From: Acipenser ruthenus
Lineage: Eukaryota; Chordata; Actinopteri; Acipenseriformes; Acipenseridae
Assembly (NCBI RefSeq): GCF_902713425.1
Contig: NC_081195.1
Coordinates: forward strand, 68,769,382-68,833,381
DNA length: 64,000 nt
Direction: 5' to 3'
Position 1 is the first letter of the stretch, and the number at the start of each line of letters is the position of its first letter. Below are positions 11,555-24,700 of this stretch, piece by piece. A program made the position numbers and the translations under genes. Under the pieces are notes generated by a model, which did no database searches, was not told where the DNA came from, and was given only the letters and a program-made list of their open reading frames with translations.

Positions 11555-11791
11555 ATGTCGGAATTCCTTGAAGACCCGTCGGTGTTGACGAAAGACAAGC
11601 TGAAAAGCGAGCTGCTGGCCAACAACGTGATCCTGCCGTCCGGCGAGCACAGAAAGGATGTCTACGTCCAGCTGTACCTGCAAAACCTCACGACCAGGAA
11701 CACAGTTATGAACAAGAGCACCCCGGAGGCATTTTCCAGCGACGAGGAGCAGGCAGCCCCCGTGGCGAGCAGCAGGAACCGGTCTGGACGG
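11555..11791 (+). CDS. TMPO: TMPO coding exon 1 (LEM-like domain)
   Basis: It encodes 79 aa starting [15 protein letters not shown], nearly identical to the vertebrate LAP2 N-terminus. An upstream in-frame ATG at 11507 would add 16 unconserved residues, so 11555 is preferred. An acidic stretch (SSDEE) follows the LEM-like fold. The exon ends in phase 0 at a GTGGGT donor. Confidence 0.93.
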
Positions 11792-14700
11792 GTGGGTTTC
11801 TAGTTCAGTTCAATGTTGATACTGGTCCTGCTACTGACTGTATTGTTCCTGGTGTCTGCACCGTTGCAGTGTTTTATAGCTGCGAGTCGCTTGCAGCACA
11901 CCTGCTTAGGAACCGCGTAGTCGTTTAACAGAGATTTACACTCCTAGTAAGCACACAGCACCCAATCTTAATTTCAGTGTATTTGTTAACTTCTAAAACA
12001 TTAGCTGCTGTTAAAACAAATTAAATGTGTATTGTGTAGATAGCCAGGAATATCACCATCTGTCAGACTGCCTCTCCGTAGCCAGGACTGGAGGCAGCAC
12101 GGTTGCTTTCCTCTAGTCAAGGCCAATTTCAGACGTGCGCGTTTTTGCTTTTGAATGTGCCGATTCGTTTTTGTTTAAGTGTTTTAAGCTGTCTGTACTC
12201 GTATTTTTTCTTCTTTTTAATTGTCAGTACTGTGGTTTATTTGAGAGGTGGTGGGGTGTTCTTATTTAGGTACAAAAGAAAACATCTTTGTTTTATTTTT
12301 GTTTGGATTTGCAGTGGTTCTAGTTTTGATTATCGTTTTTTTGCATCAGGCATCTCCATTTCTTAACACTACATTGTGTACCGCAGGCATTGTTGCTGAA
12401 AACATATCCGTTGAGTAATTGCCTGTTGCAAATGAGCAGTCAGTTTTATTACGAATGGTTTCCCGCTTAAATACTTAAACCCTGTGACTTGCGGGGGACA
12501 GGATACTGTTCACATAGGCTTGTCTAAATTACAGTGCATTCGTTCTTGCTGTTATGATGTTGTGTAAAAAGGTGCGTTTTTAAACAGTATCATTGTGACG
12601 TTTAATTATTTGTGTTGTATTTAATAATTCGGTGTAACTTTTTATTAAGTGGTTTGTGACGTTATTTTGTCCCCTTCACAGCAGCGCGCTATATGCTGAC
12701 TACAGACAGCCTTTCTAGATTTTATAAAGTCTCAGAGTCATAGGTAAGAACAGATCGTGGTGCCTTGGATTGAGCAGCGCACGTTTCAGTGAAGTCCGTT
12801 TTAAAACATGTGATTAGGTTGATTTAAAATTAATTTATGTACACCGAAGCAGGCGCAGCGAACAACGCAAAAGTGTAATCAAGTACAGGCTTCTATTTTT
12901 CCCATTTGGTTTGAGTTTGTGTGCATTGGAGTAAGCCATTTTTAATTGAATTGTATTGAAAAAATAGTATTGTTAACTTTAAAAACGGGTTGTGAAGTAA
13001 AACACACACACACACACACACAAAAACTTTTTCCACTCCAACAAAACAAATTATTGCATTTTGTTTCTCTGTATTAGTCATCAGTCATTACGGTTAAAAT
13101 ACCTACAATAGGGAACTAATTGACTTACTTGCAACATTACAGCTAGCTTTTAATTTGTGAGCCTTTTAGCTGAAGATTTTCCAGTTGTAAAAGTCCTTTT
13201 GACATTCTGAAAGGCTGTTACTGTATTAATGTGGTAGCTTTGCTTACAGGGGGGAGGGGACGACACAGTAAGTTTAGTCTCGTCCTAGAAATGTCTTCAT
13301 CTAGACAATGTGGGGAAGCTGTAAAAAAGGCCAACAAGATGCTCGGCTATATTGTGAGAAGTGTTGAATTTAAATCAAGGGAAGTAATGTTAAAACTCTA
13401 CACTGCATTAGTAAGTCCTCACCTAGAATACTGTGTTCAGTTCTGGTCACCTCGTTACAAAAAGGATATTGCTGCTCTAGAAAGAGTGCAAAGAAGAGCA
13501 ACCAGAATTATCCCGGGTTTAAAAGGCATGTCGTATGCAGACAGGCTAAAAGAACTGAATCTATTCAGTCTTGAACAAAGAAGACTACGCGGCGATCTGA
13601 TTCAAACATTCAAAATCCTAAAAGGTATAGACAATGTCGACCCAGGTGACTTCTTTGACCTGAAAAAAGAAACAAGGACCAGGGGTCACAAATGGAGATT
13701 AGATAAAGGGGCATTCAGAACAGAAAGTAGTCACTTTTTTACACAGAGAATTGTGAGGGTCTAGAACCAACTTCCCAGTAATGTTGTTGAAGCTGACACC
13801 CTGGGATCCTTCAAGAAGCTGTTTGATGAGATTCTGGGATCAATAAGCTACTAACAACCAAACGAGCAAGATGGGCTGAATGGCCGCCTCCTCGTTTGTA
13901 AACTTTCTTAAGTTGCCATAGCAGCAACATATTTTTTTTAAGCTAAGACTCCCAGCCCTATAGTACTCTAGCATGCGTGACAATTCAAGTTTCACATTTT
14001 CCCTTCAAATATGTAATCTCAAACGTAATGCTCTACTGCCAAATGAAATGGCCTGTTCTTATTAGTAATTTCAATTTTTAGTTATGGCTACCCGTCGCAG
14101 TTTTTCTGTATAATCTAGCATGGCAAATGGAGTCTTAATCAGCCAATCAACTGCATTGTCCTGCATTTGACATTTGACCCCTTCACAAGACACGCACCAA
14201 AATAGAACAATAACATGTAGTGTGTTTCTTACCACTGATGCGATGCAAAACGAAACGCAGCAATTTCAATACTCCTACATTAACAGCACACACAACTGCT
14301 TACAGCAGCGCTTTAGAAGGGGGCAGGAGGATGTGGGTCGCTCCTCCAATTAAAACCCGCGCTCAGATCACGCGGTCTACTAGTGGGAGTGCTGTGTTTG
14401 ACAGACAGGAGTTCGTCATCGGAGGCAAAGCCTCCTCTGGTTAAAAAAAAAAAAAAAAAACTGGCCTCCTCCAATTAAAACCAGTGTGATCTGCCACTGC
14501 AAACACTGTGTTTAATGGAGAAGGGAGGATTGCCTCCCTTTGTTTAAAAAAAAAAAAAAAAAAAAACTCAGCAAGGACCAGAACCCCATCTGCCACTGAA
14601 AAGTTGAGGAGGCTCTGCCTCTGTTCCCTCCTCTAAGGACCCTCCACTGGCACGTTTCCATTCTGCATTAGCATAGCAATTTCACTCATTCCAGCTTTTA

Positions 14701-15643
14701 TGTCATGCGGGTCGGCCACGTGATTTCACTTTTGATAAAGCAGGGTTGACCTGGGTGACAGACGCAAGTAAACAATACGCGTATGAAGGCCCCGGAAGCA
14801 GCTTGTTACGGACGCTTCCGTCCCAGCTTCTCTGGATTGAAGCATCGGCCCAGATGTTGATTAGAGCAAACGTTTCTTCATCCCTGCTGCAGTCTGGTTC
14901 ATGGTGTGTCTTGAGCAAAAAAATATGGTTAAACAGAAATTCCTTGCGGGAGTGAAACCTTCACGCAGGCGTGGCTGTTTGTTATTTCGTGGATCCTGAG
15001 GAGGGTCGCTGGGACCCGGGTTAACCCGAGTACGACCCCAGGTATGTGGTTTCACACTATATGGGATTGTGACCCGCCAGTGTGAAAGGGGCTTTACTCA
15101 AAAGCTACGGAGCGCCAATTGCAAAGAGGTGAGGAGTGTCAGGATGGATTCAGGTTGAAATATCTCAGTACTGATGAAACTAGCAGTCTGTTGAATGTTA
15201 TTTATTTTGTTGCCTAATCAAAATGAACCCTCATCAGTATTCTCAAAGAAAATGTATTGTTTGAGAAAAAAAAAAAACTTCAGCAGTGCGTTTGAGTTCA
15301 AGGCAAGGTGGACAGGATAGAAGGTGGCAGCGGGCGAGTGGAAGACCCAGTTTCACGAGTACTGGAAAGTGAAAGCATAACACATTCCTGATTCAGACAG
15401 AACCTTTTCCAGCAGCAGTGTCTGAGCACTGCCATCTGGCAGATCAGAGTCAAAACATTGACTGCTTGCGCAGGGAAACTATTTCCTCAATAAGGAGAGA
15501 GAGCGCTTATCAAAACATTTAGTTCACAAAGGCCGATAAATGAAAAAAGTTTGCGTTTGAAGTTTGCCACAGAAATTATGTCTGTGTTCGGTTCTACTCA
15601 GTCACAGCGTTTCATACTTCCTGCATTCACACGTGTGTGTGTA

Positions 15644-15705
<62 letters not shown>

Positions 15706-18700
15706 TATGGCTTTAAATGAACATTTTCCTTTCAAAGAGCTGCTTTCATGTTTGACTGGCCTTGCTGATGTATGTAATACTCTTCTCGGTTAACTTCCAT
15801 TGCTGCACAGTGTGTTTTTACTTTGTCTAGTCACACAAATCCACTCATGATCCAACACAAGGGTTGTCAAAATACTCTGCTTTCAAACTTGGCATATTGC
15901 AAATACTCTGGTTTCAAACTTGGCATATTAGTCAGGAGCCTGAAACATTATTGTTTGACTCCTCCATCCAGATTGATTGAATTACACCACAATGTTTCTC
16001 ATATGTTCTGCAGTCTGACAGCCATCAGGCCCCTCTGTGTGGCTTGAGCTGCCTTTGGATCTTGAACTGACCCCACGGAAACCGTTGTAGTTAAACAGCT
16101 ATTAACCCTTTGCGGTGCATTTATTCAGCTCCTGTCGGGCGCGTCGGGTCTAATTTATTTTCACACGAGCTGTTTGTTACACGCGCTGTTTAAGTTATTT
16201 TATTCACAGTAAAACAGGTTTAAAAGGCACTGCATAGCAACAGGACACTCAGTACTGCATCTCCAGCCCTGCCCCACTCCTTGTTCACTGTATTTATCAC
16301 ATATCTCTTCATAGCAGAGCATACTGATAAATCATATCCTGATCACTCGATTTATCACCAAACTCCTCAATAATGCTATCCAAGTCATTATTTTATTACT
16401 GTAACATCTCAAAAAGCTTGGCAAATGTCCGCAATTTTCTTTGAGTGCTCAATGTGGTAGCAGCTATCTTGTTTGTTTATGATAGTGTTATGTATGTGGT
16501 GAAGGGACTATGCGTATTGCTCAGATCTGCCTCCCGTTTTTTTTTTCGGCCTCTCTCGGTTATTGAAAGCTTTTCTTGGCTTTTTCCATAAAAATTGTGT
16601 TCACCCTGGTGAAAGGGTGAACACTAATCAAAGCACCAGGAAAGACTGAATTGAGAACCGTGTGATTTGTTTGGGAAAGTGTTGCGCTTCATCTCTTGTT
16701 TGCATGCGTCTTGTTTTTTATCTGCTGTACACTTGTCTAAGCAGATCCTCGAGCAAGTCAACGCTGCTCTAGGGAATAGCTGAAGTGAGATGGCAGTATA
16801 TATTTAACAATATATGGCACATTACAAAGGGGCTGGACCCTTGGTGTACGGACTGGGCTTGTGCAGGGTTTCGCAATAGCTTAGGTTCATGTCCCAGGCA
16901 GACGGTTGCAGCGTCCCTCGTGGTTTGCTGCAGAGCAGGTCTCCCCTCTTCGGAGTTCCTGTTTTTCTGGCAGGGTGGCTGGTTCATGCCAGTCATCCTC
17001 CTTCAGGTGTTGTGTGATTGTTAATAACCTTCAGTACTTCTTCAATCTGTACTGAGGGCGAGCGAATACAAAACGAAAGGTATTTTTTTTTAGACAGTCT
17101 AAAATAATAATAATAATAATACATTTGTTTTGCATTTCTATTGCAAACCTATGGCAGTTTTAGCCAGCCTAGTGATGCCAAAATACCCAAACCAGGTGCA
17201 GCCAGCCTCCAGTCTGCCCTTAAAGGGTTAAAATATGCAAGTGGTGTCTTCCGTTTTCTGTTGTGCATCCCTCTTAACAAGGGCAGATTGAGCAATGGAA
17301 AGATAAAGGGCTAAGTTATACAGTGCAGAGGAGGTGGGCTAACTGGCAAATGATTTGTAAAGAATACAGTCAGGATTGTCTCCTATCCACCTGGTGTAAT
17401 GCAGACCCTGGTTCAGAGAAGCGCTCAGTGGAGTTTCGGGGTGATTAGGATCTATCTGTTTAGTTCTGTACCCCTGCGTGTGCTACACTCTGTCACTGCA
17501 AACAGCAAGGTTCGTCATTTCCCTTGATGAGAAGTGAATGTTTTGCCTCGTTGAACACCAAAGCTGTGCTTTTCAGTGTGGCGGTGCTCTTGCAAATACA
17601 GAAACGACCAGATTGAGCTGTCCCCTGGCTTCAGCTAGTAAACCCCAGAACAGTTTTGTTATTTCAATAGCTGTACATTAACCCTTTGCGGTCCATTTAT
17701 TCAGCACGTCTCGGGCGTGTCAGGTCTAATTTATTTTCATACACGCTGTTTGTTTTATACGCGCTGTTTAAAAGTATTTTTTTCACAGTAAAACAAGTTT
17801 AAAAGGCACTGCACATCAACAGGACACTCAGTACTGCATCTCCAGCCCCGCCCCACCCCTTGTTCACTGTATTTTTCACATACCTCTTCATAGTCGTGCA
17901 TACGGATAAATCCTCTCCTGATCACTCATTTTATCACCAAACTCCTCAATAATGCAATCCAAGTCATTATTTTTACTGTAACATCTCAAAAAGCTCTGCA
18001 AATGTCTGTGATATTCTTTGAGCGCTGGATGCGGAAGCAGCTATCTTGTTTGTTTATGGTCGTGTTAGCTCTTGTGTCGGGGCATGTGTTGCTCAGATCC
18101 GCCCCTTTTTTTTTCCGGCTCCTATCGGTCTCACTTGGCCATTGAATCGTTTTCTCGGCTTTTTCCGGAGAATAAATGACTAGAGACCTGTGCTTTGTCT
18201 TTTCGATGTCGGACAGGGTCGGATATCGGACCGGAAAGGGAAAATTGTAATGTCGGACCTGGTCTGACATTGGCCCACAAAGGGTTAAAGCTATGCAAAG
18301 ATATATTTTTAGTGGGGAATTTTCATTGCGCTTTTTCATAAATGGTCGATGAAATGTTTAGTCAGGTTGGTGACTGGTTGGTTAATTCATATTTCACTGT
18401 ACCAGTCACTCCGCTGGTGGTGCTGTGCTAATGCAGCAACCCCAGTGGAAGGGAGTGTAAAACAGCAGCAGCACTCAAGTGTTTCTCGTGTGACTGTTTG
18501 AATCAGGAGTGCCTGTACTGCAGGACCCGTGCACGATCGGAACGGCGACCGGACAATCCAGGTGTTCCCGGATAGTGCCGGAAGCCAGAGGCAGCATCCC
18601 CTGTGGAATTCCAGGAATGCTGATGCCTGGTTGAACAAACATAGCCAACGCTACCACGTTGTGTGTAGCTGCCAACAAAAAACAAAACCTAGACTCTCCA

Positions 18701-21700
18701 TCAGATAATTGCTTTTTAAAATACATTGTTGAAATTTTTCTGACCGATAAGTACATTTTGTTAGTATTAAACTATCGTGCTATGCAACAAAATTGATTTA
18801 CATTGTATACGCAAATCTGAAACAGAATCTCATACTGCAAAAACCTCTTGTCTTTTAAAAAAGAAAAAATGTTTTAGATATCATTAATTGTATTTAAAAC
18901 ACTTGCATTGTGTAATGTATAGGATTGTGCAACTGGCAGCCATTTAAGTAAACACTAAAGCAGAGAAATAAGGCAATGTTATTGGCACTCGATTTAAAAG
19001 GGATGTTACTGACCTGTTTCAACAGCAAGGAAATGCACATTTTTAGACTGATCAGGTCAAGGGGTCAAAAGTTGATGGGTACCCTCCTTACTGTTAACCA
19101 ACCTTTCACTGAACCGATTTGTGCTGCAGACTTGTGGGAGGTGTCATTTTATTGGAAGAAGTAAACAAAAGGATGTTACACCTTAACAAAGTTTTTGACT
19201 TTGGGGTAAAACCCCAAATTGAAAATCTCAAAAAATGACCAAGAAAAGGTCATGGTCTCAGCTTCGTCTGTGCAAAATTTCAGGAAGGTAATATTTTTAG
19301 TTTGTTTTTTTGGATTTGCTGTGCGCTTTCCAGTAAAATGACACCGCCACAAAAAAAGTCCAGTCTGACCTTAGCGATAAGTATTGTGCAGGAATGATGA
19401 GTGTTATTGGCTTTCCTTCCTCAGAAAGCCACAAAGAAGACTGACAAGCCCCGGCCGGAGGACCTGGACGTCACGCAGCTGACGACAGAGGAGATAAAGG
19501 ACGAGCTGATGAAATATGGGTTCCAGCCAGGACCCATTGTGTGTAGGTATCTCCAATGCTGAGCCAGGACACATTGTGTGTAGGTCTCCCCAACGCTGAG
19601 CCAGGACCCATTGTGTGCAGGTTTCCCCAACGCTGAGCCAGGACCCATTGTGTGTAGGTATCTCCAATGCTGAGCCAGGACTCATTGTGTGTAGGTCTCC
19701 CCAACGCTGAGCCAGGACCCATTGTGTGTAGGTCTCCCCAACGCTGAGCCAGGACCCATTGTGTGCAGGTCTCCCCAACGCTGAGCCAGGACCCATTGTG
19801 TGCAGGTTTCCCCAACGCTGAGCCAGGACCCATTGTGTGTAGGTCTCCCCAACGCTGAGCCAGGACCCATTGTGTGCAGGTCTCCCCAACGCTGAGCCAG
19901 GACCCATTGTGTGTAGGTCTCCCCAACGCTGAGCCAGAACCCATTGTGTGTAGGTCTTCCCAATGCTGAGCCAGGACCCATTGTGTGCAGGTCTCCCCAA
20001 CGCTGAGCCAGGACCCATTGTGTGCAGGTCTCCCCAACGCTGAGCCAGGACCCATTGTCTGTAGCTGCCAAAAAAAAAAAAAATAGGCTGTATCCATCAG
20101 AGAATTTATTTTTAAAGTACATTTTGTCTATATTAAACTACCATGCTATGCAACAAAACTGATTTACGTTATATACGCTAATCTGAAACAGTCTCATACT
20201 GCAAAAATCTGTGTCTTTTAAAAAAAATAAAAAATAAAAAATAAATTAAGTGTTTGATGCTTGCATTGTGTACTGCATAGGATTGTGCAACTGGCAGCCA
20301 TTTAATATATCGCATAAAGCACATAGAGAAATAAGGCAATGTTATTGGCACTCGATTTAAAAGGGATATTACTGACCTCTTTCAGCAGCAAGGAAATGCA
20401 CGGTTACAGCCCTTTCAGTCATTGTTTGAATCGCTATTACAAATAGCAGCTGTGAATTGCACTGTATGGGTTTTGGTAAAGTGGGTGTTGGTTGTGTTTT
20501 AATGTTGTATTGCAAATCTACATTAATCTCGCTAGCACACTCAAATGCTGGACTTTGGTTTGTTCATTATACTCCCAACTGACTTACTGTATTTTGAAGC
20601 ATTAATTAGATAGTTCTCAGAGTCCCTTTCACAGAGATCAAGACTTTCAGCTGCTGTCCTCTGACAGCTATTGCCAAGTGGAAAGTTACCAGCACTTGCT
20701 ATATTTTATTTATAGTGAATTTTGGCAGGTGTATCCAACTACAAACGCAGTAACAATGTATCCGTTTATCAACCGTGATTAGTTTGCAGAAGTAATTTCC
20801 TGGTAAATTGTGTCATTGTTTATTAATGGTGTACGCTGACATTGGCAGCGCAGCTCATTTGAGAGATGCAGTCGTAGAAAGGGCAGTAGTCTCCCTACTT
20901 GTGGAATGTGACTCGAGTTCTGTGCAGGTCAGTAGTAAAGGATGTGAACTCTCAGCTTCTTCCACATGCTGTTTAAGAAGTGGTGTTGAGTTAACACTGC
21001 CTTGGAATGTGGTGGCGAGACCTGGCATCCTGCCCAAGCCATTAATTGCAGTGCGGTTGTGGAGACAAGCAGGAGAATGCTTTTCACCCGGTTTCAGTTT
21101 AATGGGTAATTAAGAATGATATAATGACATGACAGATTTCTTTCAACCCAATTACAGTCCTGGAGGCTACAGGCCACGTTTAATAGGCTAATAGTCGGAA
21201 CTAAGACCTAAACTGGAAGGGTCAGCTTTGCCTACCCCTGGGCAGCATCTATTACTGTAGGACTACCATCACAAAGCAGTGTAATTGCCTAGTGCTTTAA
21301 CTCTTAACACGTGCAGTATAATCACTGTCTCTCCCTTTTCTAGTGTTTGGAGATCCATGAGATCAACAACAAAATAATAAAAAATCCAACACGCATTCAC
21401 AATAATGGTGTTAGTAAAATGTGAGACCTGTAAAGCGATGGACCTGATGCACTTTGGGTAACGTTTACAATGAAATGAATGAATAAAAGCTGATGTTTCT
21501 CATTGTAGCGTCCACCAGGAAGCTGTATGAAAAGAAACTGCAGAAGCTGCTGGACGAGGGCCCCCTGGAGTCACAGCCAACCCCTCCAGCACCGGCCCCC
21601 GCTGCAGACAGCAACCAGAACGGCAACACAGACTCCGACCAGTACAGTGACAAGGAGCAAGGTACACCTCTGCGGGGAGCAGGACAGGAATATTAACATA

Positions 21701-24700
21701 CCGACCAGTCCACTGAAACCGAATACACACTAGTGCATTGCTCCCCCATTTTAGATTAACCTGCATTACATTACACAGGGCTGTTAGAGAGGTTGTTGCA
21801 GATTGTGCAGCATTTTGTTTTATTTATAGTTATTAATATTTGGCACTTCTGAATGTCCAAAACCCCCACTACCTTCTCTGTTTGAAGAAGGCACACATTT
21901 ACTATGTGCCTCTGAACCAGCTCATCATAATTCCCTTATCAATAACGTGGTGCTCAGCAAGTTAAAAGACAAGCTGTTTAGGTATGCATAAATAGGACTA
22001 AGAGCAAGAGTGGATCGTGCTCAGGTTTTGTTTTCTGATGTAGAGGTACGGAAGACTACTGTAAAGCGTTGTAATTGCCAAAATATCACATTAGACAGGA
22101 TGTGTTGCAGGGTTTCTTCTTTGTTGCACAACGCATTTCAAATGTGTGTGTAGCAATCCATCTAGTAGAATGAAGCCCTGTACCCAACTGCATTACATTT
22201 GTTTTATCGTCAACACGGCAATGTTGAATATTGTCATTTTTATACCAGCACTTTTTTGGCGTCTCGTCTCATTCTCTGCTTTGCCGACTCGTTGCACCTC
22301 CACCCTGCAGCTGCTCCGATTCCTCGGTTTTCCTTCACAGGAGATTTCAGAGTTTAAACATTTAACGTTAAACATTTCAGTATTTTTTCCTAAATGTTAA
22401 ACCATGGTCAGAGGTATGCATGCAGTGTTTATACATGGGGTAAGTACAGTGTAAGGTTAATTAGTCATTATGCATTTTTCCAAATACACACACATAGAAA
22501 GTAACAACACTCTAATCGAGGCTATTTTTGATTTGGTTACAAAAAATCCCAAAGTGAAGAAGCTTTTAAGCTAAACTTTTAAATGTTTCCTTCTGAAGTG
22601 GAGGCTCCTGAGTGGCGCATCCGGTAAAGGCACTCCGCAGTCAGCAGTGCAATAGCCTGGACTCGAACCGGCGACCTCCAGGCTATTCCACTGCCGACCG
22701 TGGGCGGGAGTTCCCAGGGGGGGGCGCGCAATTGGGCGAGCGCCACCCTGGGGGGGGGGGGGGGCCTAGGTCAGCCAGGGTGTCCTCGGCTCACCGCGCA
22801 CCAACGACCCCTGTAGACTGGTCGGGCGCCTCTGGGCCTACCTGTAAGCTACCCAGAGCTGCATGGTCCTCCGACGCTGTAGCTCTGAGATGGCCGCATG
22901 GTGGGCCCACAGAGTGAAAAGCAGCGGGCGGCTGACGGCACACATTTCGGAGGACACGTGTGTCCGTCTTAGTCGCTCGCGAGTCAGCGCAGGGGTGGCA
23001 GCGATGAGCCAGGTTGAAATAAAAAAATAATTGAACATTTAAAAAAAATTGGGGAGAAAACAAGAAAAGAGAAAAATTGCCGATTTTTTCCAAATTTATT
23101 GGAAAAAAAAAAAAAGAAGTTTCTTTCTGAAGTTTAAATGTTAACAAATGAAACTGAACCTTTCTTTACAGAGGAGATGCCCAAGCCAGTGCTGGAGAAG
23201 CGAGAGCCGCTGAAGAGCAAAGCAAAGCCCACGGCCAGCCTGCGCACACGCCGGCTCGAGCAGAACAGGGTGAGTCTGCACAGCACCTGAAAGAATACAG
23301 CAAGGAGTACAACACAAATAATAGCACGAAGGATCAGGCCATGTGTAGTGTGAGCGCATGGGCATGCAATAGGATTGTAGTGATACCATCTCAAACGCTG
23401 AACAACATACTGAGCACTGATGACGAGCACAAAAAATACTGACAAGTTCCTTTTTGGAATAATATTCTCTGTTCGTTCTATTAACCCTTTCCGGTCCATT
23501 GTCGGACTGTGTCCGACATTGCAATTATTCCTCACAGGTCCTTTGTCGGACTGGGTCCGACATCATTATAGCAACGCAAAAAACGGGTTTCTAGTCGTTT
23601 TTTCTCCGGAAAAAGCCGAGAAAACCATTCAATTGCCGAGTGGGAGCGACAAGAGCCGAGACAAGTCGAAAAAAAAAAAAAAAAAGGCGTATCTCATGAA
23701 TAGTCATACATGGTATCTGGTATCAGATAACGGGGCGGGTCGTAAGTAAACAAGTTGGCTGACTGAATCAGCGCACAGAGAACACAGACATTTGCAGAGC
23801 TTTTTTGAGATGTTATAGTAATAAAATCGAGTAATAAGATCGCATTATTGAGGAGTTTGGTGATAAAACGAGTGATCCGGAGATGATCGATCGGTATGTA
23901 CGACTATTATTATTATTTATTTCTTACATAGGTGAACGCTATAGCAGGGCCATTTAAACCAGTTTGACTGAAAAAAAAAACTTTTAAACAGCGCGTCTAA
24001 AATTAACTGCGCGTGTGAAAATTAATTAGACCTGACGTGCCTGACGCGCGATTAATAAATGGACCGCAAAGGGTTAAAGGTAAAGCTTCCATAGTAACTT
24101 TGTTTTTTTTTTCTTCACGTTTTTGGAGGAGGGAGGGGCTCCCATGATGCCCCATCAAAATAAACAGTAGAGAGGAATTACACAGTTAACTTTTTCTCGG
24201 CTGCCAGTTGAACATGCGCATGATCTTTAAGATGATGCTAATCCCACTTATAACCCTTTTAGAAATTGCAGCAGCAGATAACACCCCCTGTCAAACACCA
24301 GCTGCGCTCAGAGGCTGTAGGGGAAACCGTTTTCCAGGGCTTATTCAGCTTCTGCACTCATCCCAGACTGGGCAACGCCTGCTCCACTGCCACCGCAGGA
24401 TAGGACTCTTACCAGAGGAGTTGAAGGAGCAGCCCTTACTGTACTATACATAATTTTATTTTATATTCCCTGCTTCAGGGACATCCCAGGACTCTTGACT
24501 GTAAATTAGGTTAATGAAGCTCCAATCTGTCAAAGCAAAGCCTAATGCTGAAACAATAATAATAATAATTCTATGTTTAAGTCTGGGCCTGTATTGAGGA
24601 GTGTCTGTGAGTGTGCTCTGGATATAACTTGGAAGTCCAGAGTAGGAGGGCACTGGAGCTAAAAGATCTGCTAGCTGGTTTTACAGATGCAGAAGGTTGC

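Noticed and set aside
13231-13764. 177-aa ORF as a host gene or TMPO exon
   Set aside because: It is the C-terminal part of a LINE reverse transcriptase with a typical LINE tail.
19404-20122. Minus-strand ORFs of about 205 aa over the TMPO exon 2 array
   Set aside because: Shadow of the 37-bp array, open in three frames; exon 2 is clearly on the plus strand.
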